This document shows, piece after piece, positions 22,365 to 34,400 of a stretch of DNA of 64,000 nucleotides (positions within the stretch are counted from its first letter, which is position 1; each line of letters begins with the position of its first letter). The notes beneath the pieces were generated by a model, which worked only from the letters and a program-made list of their open reading frames with translations, searched no databases and had not been told where the DNA came from. This DNA comes from Brachypodius melanocephalos (Eukaryota > Chordata > Aves > Passeriformes > Pycnonotidae). A program made the translations under genes and the position numbers. The DNA lies in NCBI GenBank assembly GCA_013398615.1, contig VZSR01002741.1:716686-780685 (forward strand), given 5' to 3'.

Positions 22365-22754
22365 GAGAGATCCCAGAGGAGGCCATGAAGATGCTCCAAG
22401 GGCTGAATCCCTCTGCCCTGGAGACAGATTGAGAGAGATGGGAGTGTTCAGCCTGGAGAAGACTCTTGGAGTCCTCAGAGCCCCTTCCAGTGCCTAAAGG
22501 GAGCCTGCAGGAAAGCTGCAGAGGCAATTTTTGGAAGGACAGGCAGTGATAGGACTAGGAGGAACAGCTTTATGCTGAAGGAGGGCAAATTTAGATTGGG
22601 TACTGCCCCATGTCTGGAAGTGTCCAAGGCCAGGTTGGACATGGCTTGGAGCAACCTGGGATAGTGGAAGGTGTCCCTGCCCATGGCAGGGGGTTGGAAT
22701 GAGGTGAGCTTGAAGGTCCCTTCCAACTCAAACCATTCCATGATTCTATGATTG
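22365..22754 (+). mobile_element. CR1 LINE 3' end with internal deletion
   Basis: The 5' half runs 'agatcccagaggaggccatgaagatg' to 'caaatttagattgggtac'. It then jumps directly to 'tgccccatgtctggaagtgtccaaggcc'. The usual stretch 'gaaggaattcttccctg...ccctggcacagggtgcccagag' between them is missing. The end is 'ccattccatgattctatgatt'. A second small tail-like piece follows at 22808-22830. Confidence 0.9.
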
Positions 22755-24184
22755 AAGGCTAAGGAGAGCTCAGACCTCTCCAGGGCAGGGATAGGCAAAA
22801 CAAAGCCCGTTCCATGATTCTGTGAGTGTATGAAACTATTAGTAAGAACTCTGCCCTGACTACAGGCAGGAGATTTGTCTCCCAGTTACTGTTTTATGAG
22901 CCCTGGCAGGCCCTGTTGGGACACTTCTTGGATGGAAACCAGACTCTGAACAGACCTGGAGGGGGCTCAGGTGAACCTCTGCACCGTGGGCAGGATGAAG
23001 ACCATATGCAGGTTCTCAGGGTAACACTGGCAGCTGCTGCCAAGTGTCCAGTTCCATTTTGGATGCAGCCAGGCATGAACCTCGCCTTTTCCTGGCCTGA
23101 AATCTATCAGATCTGCACTATCTGGCACTGCCTATGTGGAAAATTCTCCTCCACATTGCCCAGCAGCTCCATGTCACAGAAGATCTTCATCCCTGTCTGA
23201 CCTTCCCTGTTACCACGAAAATAAAGGCAACAAAGGCAAAGTGAGACAGGGAGAGGAGTGTCCCTGGGAAGAGAGCTGCCGGGGTAAATGGACGAATAAT
23301 TTAATTTTGAGGAGAAAAGGAGGAAATGTGGAAGTCAGGAGTGGAAGGGGACATAGCTTCCCTCTCTGACCTTCACCAGGTGTAAGATGTGGAGGCCACT
23401 TGGGCTCACAACTTCCCTGAAAAGCATCCAGCCCACACAGGAAGGGTGAATACGAGGAGTCAGTGTGCAGAAAGACTCCATCAAAGGTGCAGAGTCCCAA
23501 CATACCCAAGGACATGGTCCTCCTTGTCCCAATATCCTGGGCTGACTCCTCCCTTCCATCTGGCGTCCCCACAGAGCACTGCCCATCCAGCCAGTAGATC
23601 CAATATCAACCTGGCACTGTGAGACACTCTCCAGGAAGACAAACAGGAGGTTCCTGAAGCCCTGGCAAGTGAAATTGTCTCTGCTGGAAGAAACTACCTA
23701 AGAGCAGAGGAGACCTGCCCAACAGTGACTGCCACTGCTCAAGGGACAAGGAAGGATTGAAAGTACTGGAATACATTGGAAGTGCCAGCAGTCAGGACTT
23801 TCTTGATATGTCCATGCTTCTATGCTCCCTGACCCAGTGTTTCCAGAAGCATCAGCAGCAGGATCAGTGATCCCTTCTGCTCCCAGGCATGGACAGAAGT
23901 GCAGCCTGACATTCCAGAACTGGAGTGAGCTGCTGCCCTTGCTGGAGCTGCTCTAGACATGCAGCTCCTCCACACTGCCCTTCTCCAAGTCCAAACTGGC
24001 TCATAGAGAAAGAGATTCATGGCTGGATATCTGAAGACCTGACCAGTAGTAGGAAACCAGGACTATTATAGATATTCCCATTAAAAGAAACATATTCAGA
24101 TACTTTTATGTGCTGGATAAGGGGACTGGGAGAGCAAAGACCTTCCAAAACCAGTGCACTGGCACTATGTGGTGATGAATAAGG

Positions 24185-24441
24185 GGGAATGGCTTCACAC
24201 CAAAAGATTTAGGCTGGATATTGGGAAGGAATTTTTCCCTGGGAGGGAGGGGAGGCCCTGGCACAGGGTGCCCAGAGAAGCTGTGGCTGCCCTTGGATCT
24301 GTGGAGGTGTCCAAGGCCAGGCTGGATGGGGCTTGGAACAACCTGGGATAGTGGAAGGTCTCCCTGCTCATGGCAGGGGGTGGAAGGAGTTGAGCTTTAA
24401 GGTCTCTTCCAACCTAAACCATCCTATGATTCCATGGGAAC
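24185..24441 (+). mobile_element. CR1 LINE 3' end, plus orientation
   Basis: The copy contains 'ttaggctggatattgggaaggaatttttccctgg', 'ggccctggcacagggtgcccagagaagctgtgg' and 'ccatcctatgattccatg'. It is well preserved, 5'-truncated and non-coding. Confidence 0.92.
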
Positions 24442-26159
24442 AGCAGTTGTGTGGAAAGGCTTGGCTTGCACTGAGATTTAGATACCCACGAGGTTTCCCT
24501 TTCGTACCAAGGATTGTGACATCTCTGCAACTCCCCCAGTATATCCATGGGCCTTGGGTTGCCTGCTGTGGAAATCCACTGGCACCTTCCAGGCAGAGAC
24601 ACATCCGTGGAGAAGAACCAGTGGAGATCCTGCAGGATGAAGAGCATCCTCCACACGCTTCAGCAGGGACCAAGGCATCCATCCTGCTTTGCAGATCCTG
24701 GCCATGGGAAATGCCAGAGGGATGATGACAATAAAACAAAACAAATCAGGCAATTGGGCTATCTAAGAGAAATTAAAGTGTGCTGAGGGTAATGGACTGA
24801 GGAATAATCTTATTGGCGGTATCAGCTACCAGCAGAGGGAAGTGGCCAGAGCACCAAATCAGCACAATATTTTATATTTGTCTTTTAAATGTTATTAGTT
24901 GCCTGTGCTCTCAGAGAGCAAGGGATCTGGCTGAGGGCTTTGGTCCCAGAAAGGGAGAACCTGGACATCAGTCTTCTCTGAACATTTTCCTTCTGTTGCT
25001 TCCCCAGAGAGCTCGATTTCTCCCACTGCAGTGACATGAGAAACAAATGGAGATGAGAGTGCTGGACCTGCTGGAGCATGTGGCAGCACAGAGAGGGTCC
25101 AGGCCTTGCTCTGCTCCCATCCCCTCCAGCCTCATTGTAATCACAAGCTGAGCTGCCTCTCCTGAGGAGGAAAACTGGGCTCCCAGAGGCTTGTGGCATC
25201 AGGAGGGGAGGCACAAGATCTCTCCTTTCCCACCTGCACCCACAGGTCAGGATGCTCCCGGCTCCCTGCTGGCAGCATGAGGCAGCAGAAGCAGAGCTGC
25301 AGGGACCGTGGGTCCTCTGCCAAAGCTGCCTCCAGGCTAAGGACTGGCTGCAGCATCGTGTCAGTACCACCGGGACCAGCAGCAATGCTTTCCTGAGGTT
25401 AACCTGACTTTCAGGGAGATGTTTGGAGGGCTCGCTCCTCCCCACCCCCATCAGCATGTCCCTCACAGTCACTGTCCCTCCAGCTCTGGGGAGGGGGATG
25501 TGAACCCCTGCTCCCCCAGGACATCCAGAGGCACTGGCCATGGTTATTCTCCGGCTGATGGGGACAAAACCAAGCACTTGAACCACGTTGTCCCACGCGT
25601 AGTGCAACACCAGGAGCTCTGCGGCTCCCTAACTGGCATCCACCTCACTCCCAGAGAGGTGAGGTGGGGGGATGGCAGCACCAGGACAGCCAGCAGAGCC
25701 CCTGTCACAAGACTGTCCCCGCAGACAGAGCCCTCCTTGTCTGCTGGGGCTGCAGCTCCTCTCGACCACATTTACGGCCTCTAAACCAACTTTGCAGGGT
25801 CGTGCTGATAGCAACATCCATCTGCCACACGGGGGAAGCTGCAGGGAGCCCCGGGCAAGGGGCCCTGCCTCGGGCTGGCTCCCTGGGAGCCCGGACATCC
25901 CGGCACAGCCCGGCGCAGCGTGGAAGTCCAGCTCCCATTCGGCTAATTCAATAAGTCACAGATACCATGACTTCATAAGGCACAGAGGCTCCACAGCTAT
26001 TAGGGGAATTGGGAGCAGGGGGAGGAGGAGCTGAAATGGAGAAGGGATGGAGATGGGGAGGGTGGAGAGGGGGAAGCTAAGACAAGCAGCAGAACAAAAC
26101 ATCCCATAAATCATCAGGAGCTGCTGAAATACCAGAACAAATGACCCCATAGCTTGGCC

Positions 26160-26385
26160 ATTGTTCCCGAGCGAGGGCTTAAAGCGCTCCCAGTTGAGAC
26201 AAAGCGCCTCGCGTTTCGTTTCAACACCGCGCCGGCCCGGCCGGGACCTGCGCTGGGCACAGCCGGGCTGGGGGGGCCGTGTCCCACCCCGGACCCGCGG
26301 CTGGCACCGGCGGCACGGGGCCGGGGACGCTCTCGGCAAGGTTGGCACACCCACAGAAAGCGCTGCCAGCCCCGCGCACGCAGCT
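26160..26385. promoter_or_regulatory. CpG island inside the large intron
   Basis: About two dozen CpGs lie in under 200 bp, with GC content clearly above the flanks and GC-box-like strings (ccggcccggccggg; ggggccggggacg). AT-richer sequence bounds it on the left. It lies about 4.9 kb downstream of the 129-bp exon and about 19 kb upstream of the exon that contains the in-frame ATG of SPKM, in the gene's direction. That makes it a candidate internal promoter for a shorter transcript; this is inference. Confidence 0.5.
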
Positions 26386-26389
26386 CAGC

Positions 26390-29300
26390 CTGTCCAGAGC
26401 ATCTCCTTGCTCCCACATGCCCCCAGAGCTCCCAGGCTCTCACATTCCTCCCCTTCCACTGCAAGGCTCAGGGCCTCATTTTCCTTGTTTTCCCTCACTC
26501 AGGCTTAGAGCTTCCTGGTCTGAGAAGATAAAGAGCTCCAAGACTTCTCTGGAGCGAGACAGCTCGAGTAGGGCTGTGAAACCTGGAGGAGCTCTGAGCC
26601 CGCCGTCTTCATGGTGCTGCTACTCTTTGCCTTCCAGAAAGTTGATGACAACTCACTTGGTCCTGGCTGACTCTGGCAAAGGGACAAATGTCACACAGAG
26701 AGTCCTGGGGACAGTCCCACACGACTGTGGACAGCTGTGGGAACAGCACCAGGCTCTCAGTGAGCTGTGCAATAGCTGCACTCCCATGCACTGGATCAGG
26801 AACAGTGGGATGGATCAGTTGGCAGCTCAGCACTCCCCCAAGCCCTGCAGCTCCACCAGGACCACGGCACTTGGTGCCAGGAGGTGAGGACCCCATGGAT
26901 GGGGACAGGTCATCTGGCTGTCTGCCCAAAGCAGCCACAGCACCAAGGCTAGGAGGCACTTCCACAGCAGGGATTCCATGCCCAGCCGTACAGGGAGAAC
27001 CTCCACGCCACTCGAGACCCCTCCGAGTGGAAATATTACACTATGGCAATTTAAATAGCTTTCATGAAAACAGTTCCCTTAAAAAACTTCTTCAGAACCA
27101 AACCTGAAGCACAAGGCAGAGTGCAGCAGCAGTCACAGGTGCCACCTCCACCAACCAGATGGTGCCAGCGAGGTTCCCCTGTCCGGTGGCTCCTGCTCGC
27201 TTGGCACCTTCCAGCCGGGCCTGTGTGGTCTGCACGGCGGCTGCCGGGCTGGCAGCTCCCTGCACATCCCAGCTTTCGGCAGCGAGGAGCTGGGATCCAG
27301 CGCCGTGCCAAGGGTCAGGCAGGAAAACAAGCTGCAGGCAGGGCTGAGCCCGAGGCAGGCGCCTGTCGCCAGGAACAGACACGCTGCTGCCAGCACGACT
27401 TCAGCCTCGTGGTGGGCAGCCAAGGAGCAGAACCGAGATAACGGCATGAGGGGAGACAGGAATGCGCTGCATTTTTCCTGAGCCGCCATGGGAATAGGCT
27501 ATTCCGACCATGGATCAACAGGGAGGCTGGCTGACAGGGAAAACACGAGGAGCCCAAAGAGAAAAAGCAGTGAGTAAGCAATGGAGAAGAAAACAGAGGG
27601 AAATCAGGGCGAACAAGTGGTGAGTATGGGAAAAGCAGTGTGGGGGAAAGCAAACCCAGGAACAAACAGAAGAAGGAAAACCAGAGATAGAGCTAGAAAG
27701 GAAAAGGAAAGGACAAAAGGATTTTAGAAGCCCTGCCAGGGCTGAATCCCCCAATGAGCAACGGAGCTGAGAGGATGCAAGAGGGAACAGAGGCTCCCAG
27801 CTCTGCCGACACAAGAGCAAACCAGGGATCGCAGCCCTTCCATTGGATTAACCCTCACCTAAGAGGGAAGATAAATGTGGAGCATATCTCAGGTAACAGG
27901 CACTGGAGGAGAGGAGGCCTCATGTCATTCTTAGTGGGGAGAACAGGGATTGTTGGAGTTTTGGCATTGCTGTAGGACAGTGTGAGGTCCCCATGGGAAT
28001 CACCAGCTCTCACCTTCTTCACCCCAACAGCAGAATGTGGTGGGCTTGAAGTCAAGAGTGCTTTAGTAGCCTTGTGCTATTTAGGCTTGGGAGCTAGATT
28101 AGGACCAGAGACCACAGAAAGCAGAGCTTTAATAAATGAAACCCCAAATCCTTCCTTGCCTCAGTTACCAGATTTTGCCTCTTTTGGAGCACAAGCTGCC
28201 TTGGTGACCCAGCACACACCATCCAGCAAAGAGGACAAGGGAAGCAGCAAACCTGGGCAAAACCAGACATGTGCAGCCCCCAGGTTTCTCCCAAAGACTG
28301 GGAAAGCTCCTCTCCAGCGCCTCCCAGCAGCAGGACACCAGCACAGGGAGCCATGAGCTGAGGTGATCCTGCACATTCACAGGCCCGAACACTGGGGACT
28401 TTGTGGCACCGGCTTTTAAAAAAATACCCCAAAAAAGGCCTAATAATGAAGTATTTATTTCAGTAAACAACGTATGAATGAAAGAAGTGTTTTCTCAATA
28501 GTTCACTTTTTCTCTGCCTTCTCTCCCTTCCCCCCAGCAATTTTGTTTTTAATAAGTGGAACTAACAGGGCTTCGCTCTCGGCCAGGCTGGGGAGCAGGG
28601 CCGTGCTCTGCTGGCCTGGTGCAGCACAGGAACACGTGCCATGGCAATAGAGCTGCCTTGTGCCTGGGAGAGCACGAGCCATCAGCGTGTCCCAGCCTCT
28701 GAGATGTGCTCTGATGGACACACGCACCGTGAGACCGGCCTTGGGAGCATCCCCGGGCTTGGCAGCAGCACAGGACACCCAGTCCTTCATTCATTGTGGC
28801 AGCAAAGAACTGCACCTCCTGGCCCAGGGCTCCTGGCACTGGAGAATGCCAAGTGGAAGTGAAGGCTTCTGTGTCCTGTCCTACCTGGCTGTGCTCAGTG
28901 CAGGAACACTGTGTCAGGCAGACTCTGTGACCCTGTGCAGCTCCTTCTCTTGTACCTCAGCTCCATCCACCCCTACCTGAGCACCTGAATAATTGGGAAC
29001 ACTGGAAGACTGGCTCAGCTTGCTCTGTGTGGAGATGGATTGTACTGACAATGCTTTGGTAGGAATTTCAAGCAGGAAACTCTAATCCCTGCCCCAGACT
29101 GACACCCAGCTTTTCAAAGCAAAGAGCACAGATGATGTCATGCTTTTCTACCTCCTCCTTGGCAACAGGCAACAGCAGTTTGAGAAGCTGTCCTTTGCCT
29201 TCAAGCCTTGGGGTCAAGATGGGCAGGTTTCTCAGAAGCTGCTGATTTGGGAAAACACGGTCCACTGCTCTTCCATGCCACTCCTACCCATGGGGGATGA

Positions 29301-31144
29301 GCTGAACCCATCACACACAGTGTGGGTCTTCACCTCTGTGCAGAAGCAGGGGAAAAGCAGCAATGGTAAGCCTGGGTTGTAAATACAGATTTGATGCAGC
29401 TAGGTATTTGCTCTGGAAGACAAATTAGGCATCTCTAGATTTGCCAGGATATTTGCCAAGTTTCCCATCAGCCAGAGCACTGAGGAGCAGCCTCACCTGC
29501 AGCACAGGATGGTTTGGAGTGACTAACTGAGGATGCTGATCCTGCTGTGATGAGCAAAGATCCCTGGTGATGTACAGGGAACACAGAGAAAAGCTGTTTC
29601 ACACCAAGGAAAAGACCAGGAGATCCCTTAGCAGGTCATGGCTGCAGAGAAGCCTGGAAAAATGTCCGAATGCCTCTCTGAGGACCTGTGCACGTGAGAT
29701 GGATGGGAGCAGGCAGGGTCCTCAGCCCACTGCCACCCCTCATCATTGTGACCCTCTGAGGTGACCCCTCCTCTGTGCCCTGCCAGCACCTGAGCTCCAG
29801 CAGCCCAACCCACCCGATCCTGGCTGTCAGGGTGATCTCTGATCCAGCTCAAGATGTCTCCAAGCCATGGATAAAACCCCCGGCACAGGGTGGGAGTCCG
29901 GCCTGGCTGTGCCTGTGTCCCTGCAGGATGGGGACATCAGGTGTGTCTCCCTCAGCCTCACAGCCCCGATGGCACACAGCAAACCAAAGGCAAAGGCAGC
30001 CCCTCCTCACCCAGAGCTCGCTTCCAGGCTGCTTTGCAAACTCCCTCTAAAAGAGCATCATCGACCACTGCTGCGAGCCGCTGCTGCACAAGGTGGTTTG
30101 CCAAATGCAAGACAGATGGTTTACCCCAGGAAAACGCTATGGAGTGGGGGAAAATGTACCACAAATATACCCCAGCAGGGCTAAACTGGGACCCGGGGGC
30201 TTTGAAGACATTTAGAGAGGAAAGAGATTTGCTGGCTCCTCATGCTTCTTTGCTATGAATAAAGACAAACTCTGATTGTTTTTAATGAGCTCTTTGTTGT
30301 TTCCCTATTTGCTACATTACAAATTCACATATTTGTCTCTTTGGGACATTGAGAGTAATTGCAGACCAGGTTTCCTCATGACATCCTCTTAGCAAAGGGA
30401 AGAAAGTTGTGTAACTAGAGAAGAAAGCAGTTGGTCCCTAAATATCCTGAATTCTTTGTCTGGTTCATTAATACCTGGTGAGCTTTGATGCTCAAGGAAC
30501 CTCACAGATAGAGGAAGCCTTTGAGGAGGGTTCCACAGTCTCACACTGAAGTGTTAGAACGCACAATAAATGCCAGAAAGACCTCCAAAAAAAGCAGGGA
30601 AACTGAAAACCAAACTCGACATTCTTGCAATTTCTAAGCATTTTTCTTTCTTTTTCTTTTTTTTTTTCTTTTTTTTTCCTTTTTCCCTAAGGTTTACCCT
30701 CCTTTATCCATCTAAGGAAGCAGAAAGCAATGCAATTTCCAGCTCTTTTAAATATCCTTAGCAGGTCACCTCTTATGCTGGGATGGCTGGCTGTGATCTG
30801 CTTCCAAGACTGTTGCCTCAGAGCTCAGAAACCCAGGATGAACGACTCCCTGCTCGAGTGGGGACAGCTCTCTGAGACCTGTGCTCACACGAGGGGCCCC
30901 AGGCAGTGCAGCAGCAGGGAAGGAGGGAGCTCTGCACCCCTCTGGGACTTGGGGCTACCCCACAGGGTGGGTCAGGGAACAGCCCGGGACCCTCCCACTG
31001 CTCCTTCAGGCATGGTGACAGAGGGCAGCCCCTGAAAGTGTCCCTGCACATCCCAGAGCTCCCCCGGGGGCTGAGGCCACCCCACTGCGGCTCTCAGCTC
31101 TGGCTGATCCAACAGAGGAGCATCGGGCAGGGAGGGACCACGGG
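26390..31144 (-). other. Large intron, distal part
   Basis: This is mostly unique sequence. It includes AT-rich repeat-free parts at 28080-28560 and 30240-30560 and a pyrimidine-rich run at 30641-30687. No CR1 copy was recognised here, in contrast to the rest of the intron. A plus-strand frame at about 29140-29382 is mildly protein-like, but no family is recognised. Confidence 0.55.
30641..30687. repeat. T-rich (CTTTTT) simple sequence
   Basis: Almost pure T with scattered C. It is a simple-sequence tract and probably length-variable. Confidence 0.9.
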
Positions 31145-31244
31145 NNNNNNNNNNNNNNNNNNNNNNNNNNNNNNNNNNNNNNNNNNNNNNNNNNNNNNNN
31201 NNNNNNNNNNNNNNNNNNNNNNNNNNNNNNNNNNNNNNNNNNNN
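31145..31244. other. Assembly gap (100 N)
   Basis: Exactly 100 N, of unknown real size. It lies 71 bp from the 129-bp coding exon. The flanks are G-rich (accacggg before, ggggaaaggggacagg after), so a GC-rich dropout is likely. Confidence 0.99.
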
Positions 31245-31315
31245 GGGGAAAGGGGACAGGAGGGTGACTGGAGAGGCAGAAGCTTCTTCCCCCAGCCCTG
31301 TCCTGCAGCTCTTAC

Positions 31316-31444
31316 CATTCAATGCTCAGAGACCTGGGCCGGAAGGCAGACAGCTCGGCCGAGCCATACTCGGCTTTCCTTCTCTTCTCCTGCTTCTGCT
31401 TCACCGACAAGCGGTGGGCAAACCTAGCGAGGCTGCTCTCCGAC
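31316..31444 (-). CDS. ANKFN1: ANKFN1-family coding exon (129 bp), basic leader
   Basis: This exon encodes SESSLARFAHRLSVKQKQEK, then RRKAEYGSAELSAF and RPRSLSIE, and ends with TG of a split tryptophan codon. The acceptor follows a clean pyrimidine tract (cacctttcctctcccctccag|g) and the donor is gaatg|gtaagag. The split TG|G is completed by the first base of the exon at 6849, giving SLSIEW-SSSPKM across a 24.5 kb intron. The dense lysine/arginine run could be a nuclear-localisation or membrane/acidic-partner contact; that is inference. Serine-rich surroundings suggest phosphorylation sites. The exon lies 71 bp from an assembly gap (31145-31244), so the downstream flank of its donor is incompletely known. 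Confidence 0.88.
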
Positions 31445-34400
31445 CTGGAGGGGAGAGGAAAGGTGTTAATGGCACTGCAGCCCTGCCTCCAGGGGCACAG
31501 CCAGGGCACAACGCCAGCAGGTGCTCAGTGCTGAAAGGAGGGGCCAGGGGCACCAGTCCTGGGGGTGGGAAGTGGAGGAGCAGCAGCAGGTTGGTATTGC
31601 TCAGCAGGCCAGGACCAGCACAGGTCCATGTTAGCCACACTGGAGCTGCAGCCTGGCAGGCTGAGAGAGCCAGGTCCTGCTCCCTGTGCAGCAAAATCAC
31701 CTCCCCAGGCTGTGCATTCCTCCCCAAACTCCAACTGGTGACAGCCAGCACCAGAGGAACAACCAGGGACACATCGGTGGAGATAACCAAAGCAGACTGA
31801 ATCAAAGGCCACACACTCCTTCAGAGAAACCCTGGAGCCCCTGTGGCCTCCCAGCTGGGGCTCCCAAACACCAAAACAGCTTCCCTGAGGAGGATGGACA
31901 TGGAAATCAGCCCATATTGGAGAGGTTTTGGCAGAGGAAACAGAAATGTGTGGGAGCAAATGGATTCAAGGAAGGACCTGTCTGTGATGACAAAACCCCT
32001 TCCCAACAGGTGGGGTGCTCCAGTGTCACTGCCAGCCCCTGGGATCTGGGAAAAGCACATCCACAGGCTCTGGGACATGCTGCACATTCCCATCCATCCC
32101 AGCCCTGTCCAGGGGAGAGCTGCTGGCACAGGGCACACCTGCCCTGTCCCCAAGCCCAGTGGCACACAGCTGAGACTGGCTAAAGAGGCGCTTGCCCCAC
32201 AGAGACCCTCAGCCCTCTGCCTCCCTCTGGCACACGGAGCCCCCAGAGCCCCCCGTGCTGACAGCAGCACCCCCAGCCTGGGGCTGAACCACAGCCTATC
32301 CCTGCTGCCAGCAAGGGAGCAAGGGAGGATGAGCCTGGGCAGCTGGGACACGCAGACTCGGGTACACCACCAGGGACTGGGGCTGTGTGCCAGCCCTGCC
32401 ACACACACTGTCACAGCCACTGCCTCCTGTCCTCCTTTAATGTGCCAGCACAACCTGCTCCCACTGCTCAGCCAGCCCCAGGCTGGGCAGGGAAGGGGAC
32501 AGGAGTGATTTGACAGAGGTGCCAGGGGATAAAGGACAGAGTGGGGGGGAATTTTGAACTTACGCACGCTGCTAAAGCCAATCTCCTCTCCTCTCCTAAC
32601 AAAATACCTCCAAAGGAAGAGAAAAAGAGAATTTGTTTCTCAGTACTGAGAGCTCCCTGTCTTTCCTCACAGTAATTAGGCCAGCCCTGACCAGCTAACA
32701 GTTTTTTCCCCAATACGTTTTAAACACAGACATCTTCAATTAATTAACTGGTTATTGATTTATTTTTCAGCTTATGAATTGCTGTTTCTGGGGACGGAGT
32801 GGAGACAGCTTTCTGGAGAGAGCTCTTGTCTCTCCAGTCCCCACCCGGCAAAATGCGATTCAGACCTTCCAGGGTCATTCTTTACATTCTTGAGAAAAAA
32901 ATCCTACTTTGATGTAAAGGATGAGGTTTGCCTTAAAAGAAACCCAACAAGAAACCCAAACCCCAGCTTTCCCCTGCTCACAGCCAGAGGAAGAGGTGAT
33001 GAAGAGGAGGTATCCTGGTGCCCATAGAGCAGAGCCCCACACCAACACATCCCCACCACCTCACTCCCCTTTGATCTGTTGTCAAAGCTCAGCTGGGATG
33101 GAGAAGATCCCATTTAGGGAGGGGTGAGAGGTGGGCATTGACAGCCAATGCTCTGCAGCAGCCCCAGGCATGGTGTGAACACCAGGATGAGCTGGGCAGT
33201 GGGAAGAGGTGCTGCTAGTTCCCTACAGCTCCTCCTCAGTGGCATTTGGCTGTTCCTGTCCTTTCCCACCTGTGCAGGAGGAACTCCTGCCACCCTGCAG
33301 GGATGAGGGCTCCAGCCCCAGTTGAAAGGATGCCAGGGGTGTTTATCTCCTGAGATCTGGGGACTGCCTGGAGAATCCTGGCCTGTCTGCTGTGCTCATC
33401 CCACCTCTGCTACACTCCCTGCACCATTACAGCCACCCCTCCCAAACTGGTCCCCAGCAGGGAAGAAGGGCTGGGAAATCCTAGATGCCCTGCACAGATG
33501 CAGGAAGGCAGCAGCCCCTGTGACAAGTGCCTCTGTGGTGTTGGTGGTACATGGCCCTTGCAATGACCACCACGGGGACAATTACACACCCAGGAGCTTT
33601 ACCTGGATGTATACACCTGCCCAAGCATGGCAGGAGCAGCCACCGCAGCCTTCAGATTGGATAAACCCAACAGCATCTGCCAAGAAGAGCTGGTGGGCAA
33701 GAACAGGGCAATGTGCCACATGTCATGAGGGTTAGGGATGAAGGAGAGCTGGGGGCAGAGTGGGCTGGTGGGGCTGGGGAAGCCACCTGGGTGCTCAGGA
33801 AAATGTGGCCTTGCTGTGAGTCCCCAGTCATGCCATCAAGGGGAAGGCACAGTGAGACAGGGAATGGATGCTCTCCAGCCCAGGGCAGGTGCTGCCCAGA
33901 TCTGGCTGATGCAGGACAGACAAGCCAGTCCATGTATGAGTCAGAAGTTGACCAAGAATCTTAGGGTGCTGATTTCACCCCCCAAAACTTGCCAGCCAGC
34001 ACCTCCAGCTGCTACAGCCCAGGTAAAGGAATGGCTGTGACAGCTCTGACAGCCCTACACCTCCCCCCTGAGAGCTGTCAGCAACTCATCCAGCCATGAA
34101 CCAGCCTCCCTCACCTCTGCCAGACCCCAAAGCTTCAGCAGAAGCGTCACTAATTAGAAGCCAGGAGCACATTACAGATCATCTGGAGATTTATACAGAG
34201 CTGCTTTACATAAACCGTGCTGCAGGAGGGCGAATGAATCATACCTGCTCTGCTGTGGCTGCTCCAGCGAGCGCAGCCGGCCCACTGCCCCCCGCCCCAG
34301 CAGGGCCCTGCAGCTGGGTCAGCTCCTCCGAGCTCCTGTGCTGAGCTGCTCCGCTCCCCTGGGCTCAGAGTGCTCCCACAGGCACGGTGTGCTCAGGGCT

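Larger units (their letters stand above)
14980..26150 (-). other. Large intron, central part
   Basis: This intronic sequence holds a minisatellite (15589-15818), a short CR1 tail (18395-18460), an A-rich run (19010-19100), CR1 copies at 20081, 21686, 22365 and 24185, and a short tandem repeat at 21880. Between these it is unique sequence, often GC-rich and without recognisable genes. At 24780-24910 there is an AT-richer repeat-free stretch containing 'accagcagagggaagtgg', which partly resembles a CTCF core but lacks its GGCGC. Confidence 0.6.

Noticed and set aside
24780..24910. CTCF-like word 'ccagcagagggaag'.
   Set aside because: It lacks the GGCGC part of the CTCF core, so it is too weak to list as a site.
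24885..25610. Minus-strand open frame of 241 codons.
   Set aside because: No recognisable domain, composition follows local GC, and no splice or promoter context. It is treated as chance.
31821..32567. Overlapping open frames of more than 200 codons on both strands.
   Set aside because: Both strands being open together in GC-rich sequence indicates stop-codon scarcity rather than coding. No domain is visible.
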